A program made the position numbers and the translations under genes. Below are positions 59,397 to 64,000 of a DNA stretch of 64,000 bases, in pieces. Each line of letters opens with the position of its first letter. The stretch's first letter is position 1. Source of the DNA: Fimbriimonadales bacterium (GTDB taxonomy: Bacteria; Armatimonadota; Fimbriimonadia; Fimbriimonadales; GBS-DC); assembly GCA_026003075.1 (NCBI GenBank), contig BPGO01000002.1, positions 186,001-250,000 of the forward strand, read 5' to 3'. The notes under the pieces are model-generated. The model had not been told where the DNA came from, searched no databases, and worked only from the letters and a program-made list of their open reading frames with translations.

Positions 59397-60851
59397 ATGG
59401 ACAATCGGAATCGGATATGGAGTTTGCTGGCGCTGACTGGGCTGACCACGACAGGGATCGCCGCGTGGCAGCCGCAATCGTCGCCTCTGCAAATTCTCAA
59501 AAGGGAGCCGAATCGCCTGATGATGCAGTTTCGCGGCGTCAAGCCCACCACAGTGGAGGTCGTGGTAGACGGATTGATTGTCGCGACGCGCCACCTGAGC
59601 GGTCGAGCAGACCAGCTGACCCTCGACTTGCAACATGCAGGGCTTGCACCGGGGACTCACGAAGCGATTATCAAGCTCTACGACTCGCAAGGACGCTTGA
59701 TAAGTCAGCGCCAGACGCGTGTTGAACTGTTGCCCGATCCGAATAGCCCCTTGACGATTGTGGTCCCACGCAACGGTAGCCAACTTGCTGGCGATGTGCC
59801 GATTGAAGCGCGTTTGAACCGTCGGGGGCAGGCCTATGTGTCGTTCTTTGTCGACGGACAGATTCGCGGACTGCGCAACTACCCGCCGTATGTATATCAC
59901 TGGGACACCACACGCGAGACCAACGGCTGGCATACGATTGAGGTCTGGAGCTACGATGGCAATCAAACCCTCAAGACGCCGCCGATGCGCGTGTTCGTCA
60001 ACAATCCGGGCGGACGCACGGAACGGCAAGCCACCGAAGAGGTTACGGTCGTAGAGCCAGAAGTGGCTCCCGCCGAGCATGCGCCTGTGGTTTCTGAAAA
60101 CGCACTGCGAATCGCGCTCGCGCCAGAGACCCACTTGAGCGAGTCTAACCGCCTCAGCGTACCCACTGCGCCGGAACCCGAGCCCGTGGAGCCGAGCGTT
60201 CAGACCGAGAGCATCGCGGCGCCGCCCGAAGCGGTAGTGAACGCTCCAGCCACCGCGCAACTGAGTTCTAACCGTCTGAGTACGCCTGTGGAAGAGCCCG
60301 AACTGCGGACCGTGGAGACTGTGCCCATGCAATCGCTGCGTCTTGCCCGTGCTGCCGAGGCAGAGCCTCAGATGCGCGGACAGAAGCTGCGTGTACCGCA
60401 GCTCGCCAGTGCGTCTGCGAAAACCGCTCCAAGCACCCCGTCGGGGAGCCTCTGGCTGAATATCGAGTTCGGGACACGACTCCCCGCAACCATCACCCGA
60501 TTCGAAGTCGCACTGGATGGGAAGCTGCTTCCGTTTGATGTCGCCCCACAAGTAGCGGAGGGCGTCGCGTTGGTGCCGATGCGTTTTGTGTTAGAGCAAC
60601 TGGGCGCGCGCTTGCGCTGGGATAACCAAACCAAGACCGCTTACGCAGAGCTGAACGGGCGAACGATGACGCTGCAAGTGCGCGAAAACCAAATTCTCGT
60701 GGACGGTACCCCAGTCGCCACCGATGCACCCTTGCGCCTTCTGCGCGGGCGTGTGTTGGTGCCTGCCTCGGCGCTGCGCATAATGCTGAACGCCGAAGTT
60801 GCCTTCGATGGCGCGACGGGACGGCTCGTGATTAACACGGGCAGAGAATAA
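59397..60851 (+). CDS. Exported protein with copper-amine-oxidase-N (stalk) domain
   Basis: A 484-residue protein. The N-terminus MDNRNRIWSLLALTGLTTTG suggests a membrane anchor or signal. Residues about 35-200 form Ig-like/bacterial beta domains (VVVDGLIVATRHLSGRADQL; VPRNGSQLAGDVPIEARLNR). A long Pro/Glu/Ala/Val-rich linker follows (about 205-340). The C-terminal 115 residues make a copper-amine-oxidase-like stalk domain: GKLLPFDVAPQVAEGVALVP, RFVLEQLGARLRWDNQTKTA and RVLVPASALRIML. Such domains bind cell-wall or surface partners. Start follows GGAGGTCGACCT; TATAAT at 59367-59372 is the likely -10 box. Confidence 0.82.
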   Translation: MDNRNRIWSLLALTGLTTTGIAAWQPQSSPLQILKREPNRLMMQFRGVKPTTVEVVVDGLIVATRHLSGRADQLTLDLQHAGLAPGTHEAIIKLYDSQGRLISQRQTRVELLPDPNSPLTIVVPRNGSQLAGDVPIEARLNRRGQAYVSFFVDGQIRGLRNYPPYVYHWDTTRETNGWHTIEVWSYDGNQTLKTPPMRVFVNNPGGRTERQATEEVTVVEPEVAPAEHAPVVSENALRIALAPETHLSESNRLSVPTAPEPEPVEPSVQTESIAAPPEAVVNAPATAQLSSNRLSTPVEEPELRTVETVPMQSLRLARAAEAEPQMRGQKLRVPQLASASAKTAPSTPSGSLWLNIEFGTRLPATITRFEVALDGKLLPFDVAPQVAEGVALVPMRFVLEQLGARLRWDNQTKTAYAELNGRTMTLQVRENQILVDGTPVATDAPLRLLRGRVLVPASALRIMLNAEVAFDGATGRLVINTGRE

Positions 60852-60880
60852 ATACTTCCTTATTGTTTCGATCGCATGAA

Positions 60881-60907
60881 CGGCGCCAGCATAAATTGCT
60901 GGCGCCG
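60881..60907 (+). terminator. Perfect 11-bp hairpin after the stalk-domain gene
   Basis: CGGCGCCAGCA (60881-60891) pairs exactly with TGCTGGCGCCG (60897-60907) over the loop TAAAT. It lies 30 nt after the stop of the plus-strand gene. No T-run follows, so it may need Rho or serve both directions. Confidence 0.6.
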
Positions 60908-60950
60908 CATTGATTCTGAAATTGCTTCTGTTCAGGGAGCTGAACCGCAT

Positions 60951-60981
60951 AAAAAACAGGGGAACGCCCCAGCGTTCCCCT
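60951..60981 (-). terminator. Rho-independent terminator for the RND gene
   Basis: Read on the minus strand, AGGGGAACGC and GCGTTCCCCT form a 10-bp stem with a 4-nt loop, followed by GTTTTTT. It lies 26 nt after the stop of the RND transporter gene at 61008. It has the full hairpin-plus-T-run form. Confidence 0.8.
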
Positions 60982-61007
60982 GAGAGAGTGTCTGGGAGGT
61001 GGGTCGA

Positions 61008-64000
61008 TCAAAGTCGCGTTTTTTCCTCCTCGCGTTCTGAGCCAGGCACGGCAGCCTGTTCGACGGGCACTGCGCCGCGCTTCCAAATCATACGACTTAG
61101 GAACCGCGTGAAGTCATCGACCACGCTGTAGGTGCATGGAATGACAATTAGCGTGAGCAGCGTGCTGACGGTCAGTCCGCCGAGGATCACGATTCCCAGC
61201 GGCGCTCGGAATTCCGAGCCGCGTCCCACAGCGAGCGCAATTGGGATCATCGCGAGCACCAGCGCGAGCGTTGTCATTAAGATGGGGCGCATACGCGTTT
61301 CACCAGCCTCCAGCAGCGCTTCGTCGCGCGCCAAGCCGCGTTGGCGCAGGGTGTTCGTGTAGTCCACCAGCAGGATGGCGTTCTTGCCCACGATGCCGAC
61401 CAGCGCAATGATGCCAATCATCGAGATAATGTTCAGCTCGGAGCGGAATAGGACGAGCGCCAGCAGTGCGCCGACCAACGCTTGAGGCTGGCTGAACATG
61501 ATAATGAACGGGTAGAGCCAGTTCTCGAAGAGCGCGACCATCAGCAGGTAGACCAATATCAAGGCGAGCAACAGGGCTTGCGCCATATAGGCGCCTTCAC
61601 GCGCCATCACCTCGTTCTCGCCGAACCACTGCGCGCGCACGCCTGGCGGAACCGCGTTGGCTTCACGCAATTTCGCGTCGATGACTTGGCGCATGTTGCC
61701 CGGTGTGTAGCCTGGCAATAGGTTCGCCGTCACGGTGATGCGTCGCTGGCGGTCGGTGCGCTCGATTTTGGTGGGTCCTTCCCCGAGCGTGACTGTGGCG
61801 ACATCGCGCAAGTACACGGGCGCGCCTTGGACATACGCCACCACGAGGTCGTTCAGATCCGTGAGCCGTTGGCGCTGGTCTTCGCGCAGGCGCACGCGCA
61901 CATCATATTCCTGTCCCGCCTCGCGATATTTGACGCTTGTGTCACCCTCGTAGGCAGTGCGGAGCGCGGCGGCGATTTCCGCGAGGCTCACGCCCAACGC
62001 CGTCGCCTTTTCGCGATCCACGCGCACTTGCAGCTCGGGCTTGCCCGCCGTCCACGAGAGGTCGGGGTCTTTGATGCCCGGAATGGACGCAATCAAGTTG
62101 CGTACCCGTTCGGCGGTCTCTAAGAGCGTCGCCGTGTCTTTGCCCACCAGTGCCAGTTGAATGGGCGCTCCGAACCCACCCCCGCGAAAACCCGAGACAG
62201 CGTTTACCGTAATCTGTGCGCCGGGGATGTCGCCAATCTTTTGGCGGAGTTCGGCAGCGATTTCGATATCGCGCCGGGTGCGCAACGGCTCGTCGTGCTT
62301 CACCCAGAAGAGCAGACTATCCAGCAAGGCTTTCTTCTCGTGCAGCGTAATTTGCATGCTGGCGAAACGCGGTCCCGAGTCGCCCCCGCCAAAGAATCCC
62401 GAAGAGAGCCGTCCCAGTCGAGTGGAGACATACTTCACCTCGGGAATCGTGAGTGCGGCTTGCTCGATGCGTTGCGCCACTGCGTCGGTCTGCGCGAGTG
62501 CGGCGTCTGGAGGCATCTCAATCGTCACTTGAATCAATCCCTGATCCTGCGAGGGGGCGAATCGGAACGGCAGTAAAGGGCTCCCGGCCACCGCGGAGCC
62601 AATGATGAGCACGAAAGTCGCTACCAGCGCGCCGTTCGCGGTCAGAATTACGAGCCAGCGATGGCGCAGCGACCATGCCAGCGCACGCCGATAGTACCGT
62701 TTGAGGTTGTTCAGGCGCGTGTCGAACCACTTGAAGAAGCCCCGCGGCTCCTCCAGTGCCTCACCCCGACGGTACAGGCGACTTGCCAGCATCGGGGTGA
62801 GCGTGAACGATACGATTAACGAGAAGAGCACCGTGACCGCCACCGTAATCCCGAATGAGCGGAAGAACTGTCCCGTCACGCCGCCCATGAACGCAATCGG
62901 AAGGAACACCACCACATCTACAAAGGTGATGGTGACGGCAGCAAGCCCGATTTCTGTGCGTCCGTTGTAAGCGGCTTCCATCGGCTCCTCGCCCAGCGAC
63001 AGGTGGCGATAGATGTTCTCAATCACCACAATCGCGTCGTCCACCAACACGCCCACCGCCAACGAGAGCGCGAGCATTGTCATGAAGTTAATCGTGAAGC
63101 CGAAGAAATACATCGCGATAAACGCCGCGAAGAAACAGGTCGGTATCGCCAACGCAACGATTATCGCGCCTCGCACATTGTAGAGGAACAGATAGATAAT
63201 CACCACCACCAGCACGATGGCAATCCCCAGCGCAAGGCGCAGGTCTGCAAGGCTCTCTTTGACGGCGTCGGCTTCGTCTTGGGTGATGGTGAACTGCAGG
63301 TCGGGGTATTCCTGTTGAATGCGAGCAATCTGCGCTTTGATCCCATCGGACACTTCGATCGCGTTCCCGTCGCTGGTCTTTTGGACAACGATAGAGACAT
63401 CCTCTTTGCCGTTCACGCGGGTCAGTTCGGTGCGTTCTTCGACAGTGTCCCGCACCTCGGCGACATCCTGGAGGCGAACGATGCTGCCCCGTTGCATTGG
63501 GTTGCGCGAGTTAGGCAAGTAGATCTCCAGATTGCGCAGTTCGTCCACCGATTTGAACTCGCCCAGCAGGCGTACATTGTAGTCGCGCTCGCCTTCGGTG
63601 ATGCGTCCTGCGGGCACATTCAAGTTCGCCGCCTGCAGCGCCCGCACGATGGCGTTGATGGACAAACCGTAGGCGTCGAGGCGACGTTTGTCCACGGCGA
63701 CTTGAATCTCGCGTTTCTGCCCACCCGCCACCGAGACCGCTGCCACGCCGGGCACGCTGCTGAGGCGGTCTTTGATGATATTTTCGGCGAGGTCGCGCAA
63801 TTCGTAGGGGGGGCGGTTGCCCGTCAGCGAGAGGTACATCGTGGGCTGCGACTGTGTGTCCAGTTTCAGAATGGTGGGGCGTTCCGCGCCGTCGGGCAGT
63901 TGCCCCAGCACGGTGTTCAGCTTCGCCTGCACATCGATATACGCTTGGCTGATATCCGTGCCGATATAGAACTCCAGGGCGACTTGGGAGAGGCTGAACT
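61008..64000 (-). CDS. RND-family efflux transporter permease (5' end cut by window)
   Basis: At least 997 residues of an AcrB/HAE-type proton-driven efflux pump; the reading frame is open to the window edge and starts beyond it. Visible parts include the pore domains (QAKLNTVLGQLPDGAERPTI; GVAAVSVAGGQKREIQVAVD), and TM4 with the proton-relay pair in LSLAVGVLVDDAIVVIENIY. The second half repeats the pattern (MIGIIALVGIVGKNAILLVD) and ends in a charged tail ERE/EKT. It exports hydrophobic drugs or lipids in concert with an adaptor and an outer-membrane channel, likely encoded upstream, outside the window. A clear terminator follows. Confidence 0.95.
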   Translation of the reverse strand, partial: FSLSQVALEFYIGTDISQAYIDVQAKLNTVLGQLPDGAERPTILKLDTQSQPTMYLSLTGNRPPYELRDLAENIIKDRLSSVPGVAAVSVAGGQKREIQVAVDKRRLDAYGLSINAIVRALQAANLNVPAGRITEGERDYNVRLLGEFKSVDELRNLEIYLPNSRNPMQRGSIVRLQDVAEVRDTVEERTELTRVNGKEDVSIVVQKTSDGNAIEVSDGIKAQIARIQQEYPDLQFTITQDEADAVKESLADLRLALGIAIVLVVVIIYLFLYNVRGAIIVALAIPTCFFAAFIAMYFFGFTINFMTMLALSLAVGVLVDDAIVVIENIYRHLSLGEEPMEAAYNGRTEIGLAAVTITFVDVVVFLPIAFMGGVTGQFFRSFGITVAVTVLFSLIVSFTLTPMLASRLYRRGEALEEPRGFFKWFDTRLNNLKRYYRRALAWSLRHRWLVILTANGALVATFVLIIGSAVAGSPLLPFRFAPSQDQGLIQVTIEMPPDAALAQTDAVAQRIEQAALTIPEVKYVSTRLGRLSSGFFGGGDSGPRFASMQITLHEKKALLDSLLFWVKHDEPLRTRRDIEIAAELRQKIGDIPGAQITVNAVSGFRGGGFGAPIQLALVGKDTATLLETAERVRNLIASIPGIKDPDLSWTAGKPELQVRVDREKATALGVSLAEIAAALRTAYEGDTSVKYREAGQEYDVRVRLREDQRQRLTDLNDLVVAYVQGAPVYLRDVATVTLGEGPTKIERTDRQRRITVTANLLPGYTPGNMRQVIDAKLREANAVPPGVRAQWFGENEVMAREGAYMAQALLLALILVYLLMVALFENWLYPFIIMFSQPQALVGALLALVLFRSELNIISMIGIIALVGIVGKNAILLVDYTNTLRQRGLARDEALLEAGETRMRPILMTTLALVLAMIPIALAVGRGSEFRAPLGIVILGGLTVSTLLTLIVIPCTYSVVDDFTRFLSRMIWKRGAVPVEQAAVPGSEREEEKTRL

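Noticed and set aside
1-64000. tRNA, rRNA, insertion sequences, integrase or phage genes
   Set aside because: None could be recognised on either strand; no T-arm/acceptor pairs or transposase motifs were found by reading.

Overview
The window looks like chromosomal DNA of a GC-rich, probably thermophilic bacterium with a two-membrane envelope. My best guess is a hot-spring member of the Armatimonadota. That is an inference from three things: secreted proteins ending in a paired Ca-binding repeat of the type VDDADLLxVLFxFGxGC, an archaeal/Aquifex-like tRNA methyltransferase Trm1, and envelope genes for a diderm cell (arabinose-5-phosphate isomerase, RND and MacA/MacB-type exporters, PpiC-type foldase). 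No rRNA, tRNA, transposase, integrase or phage gene was seen.

Layout. 1-7.8 kb: a structured repeat, a small YjfB-like gene missed by long-ORF calling, yraN, an oxidoreductase, a PpiC foldase coupled to a membrane protein, and a MerR/TPR-glycosyltransferase pair. 7.9-16.9 kb: a dockerin-like secreted protein, a protein with two degenerate Doc/Fic-like domains, pckA, a macro-domain/GT2/MscS operon, a histidine kinase and an aldehyde dehydrogenase. 16.9-23.5 kb: trpD, a sugar isomerase, a MacA/MacB-like pair without ATPase, a lipoprotein serpin and a YggU-family gene. 23.6-26.1 kb: a CRISPR array of 36 identical repeats with no cas genes in the window. 26.1-26.4 kb: two stem-loops of a dispersed repeat. 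26.5-35 kb: GT4, pyrimidine phosphorylase, glpX-moxR-GT4, trm1 and an acyl-CoA dehydrogenase. 35.2-45.8 kb: recG, pyrH-frr-uppS, GDPD, UspA, a diguanylate cyclase, TPR-folP and pyrC. 45.8-51.7 kb: a 3'-truncated Tricorn-like propeller, a SpoIID/dockerin-like protein, a type II secretion F-family protein and folK. 51.9-64 kb: an unknown two-domain protein, a coaX operon, an oxidoreductase, a SigH-like sigma factor coupled to kdsD, a stalk-domain protein and a partial RND transporter.

How it fits together. pckA and glpX supply gluconeogenesis. folP, folK, pyrC, pyrH, coaX and trpD are scattered biosynthetic genes. kdsD, uppS, the glycosyltransferases, MscS and the exporters serve the envelope. 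Many gene pairs overlap by ATGA, so translational coupling is common. At least twelve genes have the box GGTAnAMT (TATATT once) 6-11 nt before the start codon, most of them with no Shine-Dalgarno sequence, which points to widespread leaderless transcription.

The most unusual observations are: a sharp change in CRISPR spacer length part-way through the array (about 36 nt in the old part, about 31 nt in the new part); a -35/-10 promoter ending 5 nt before the first transcribed repeat; a dispersed repeat whose stems differ in sequence but keep pairing; a tandem degenerate Doc-like protein; and a Tricorn homologue lacking its protease half.
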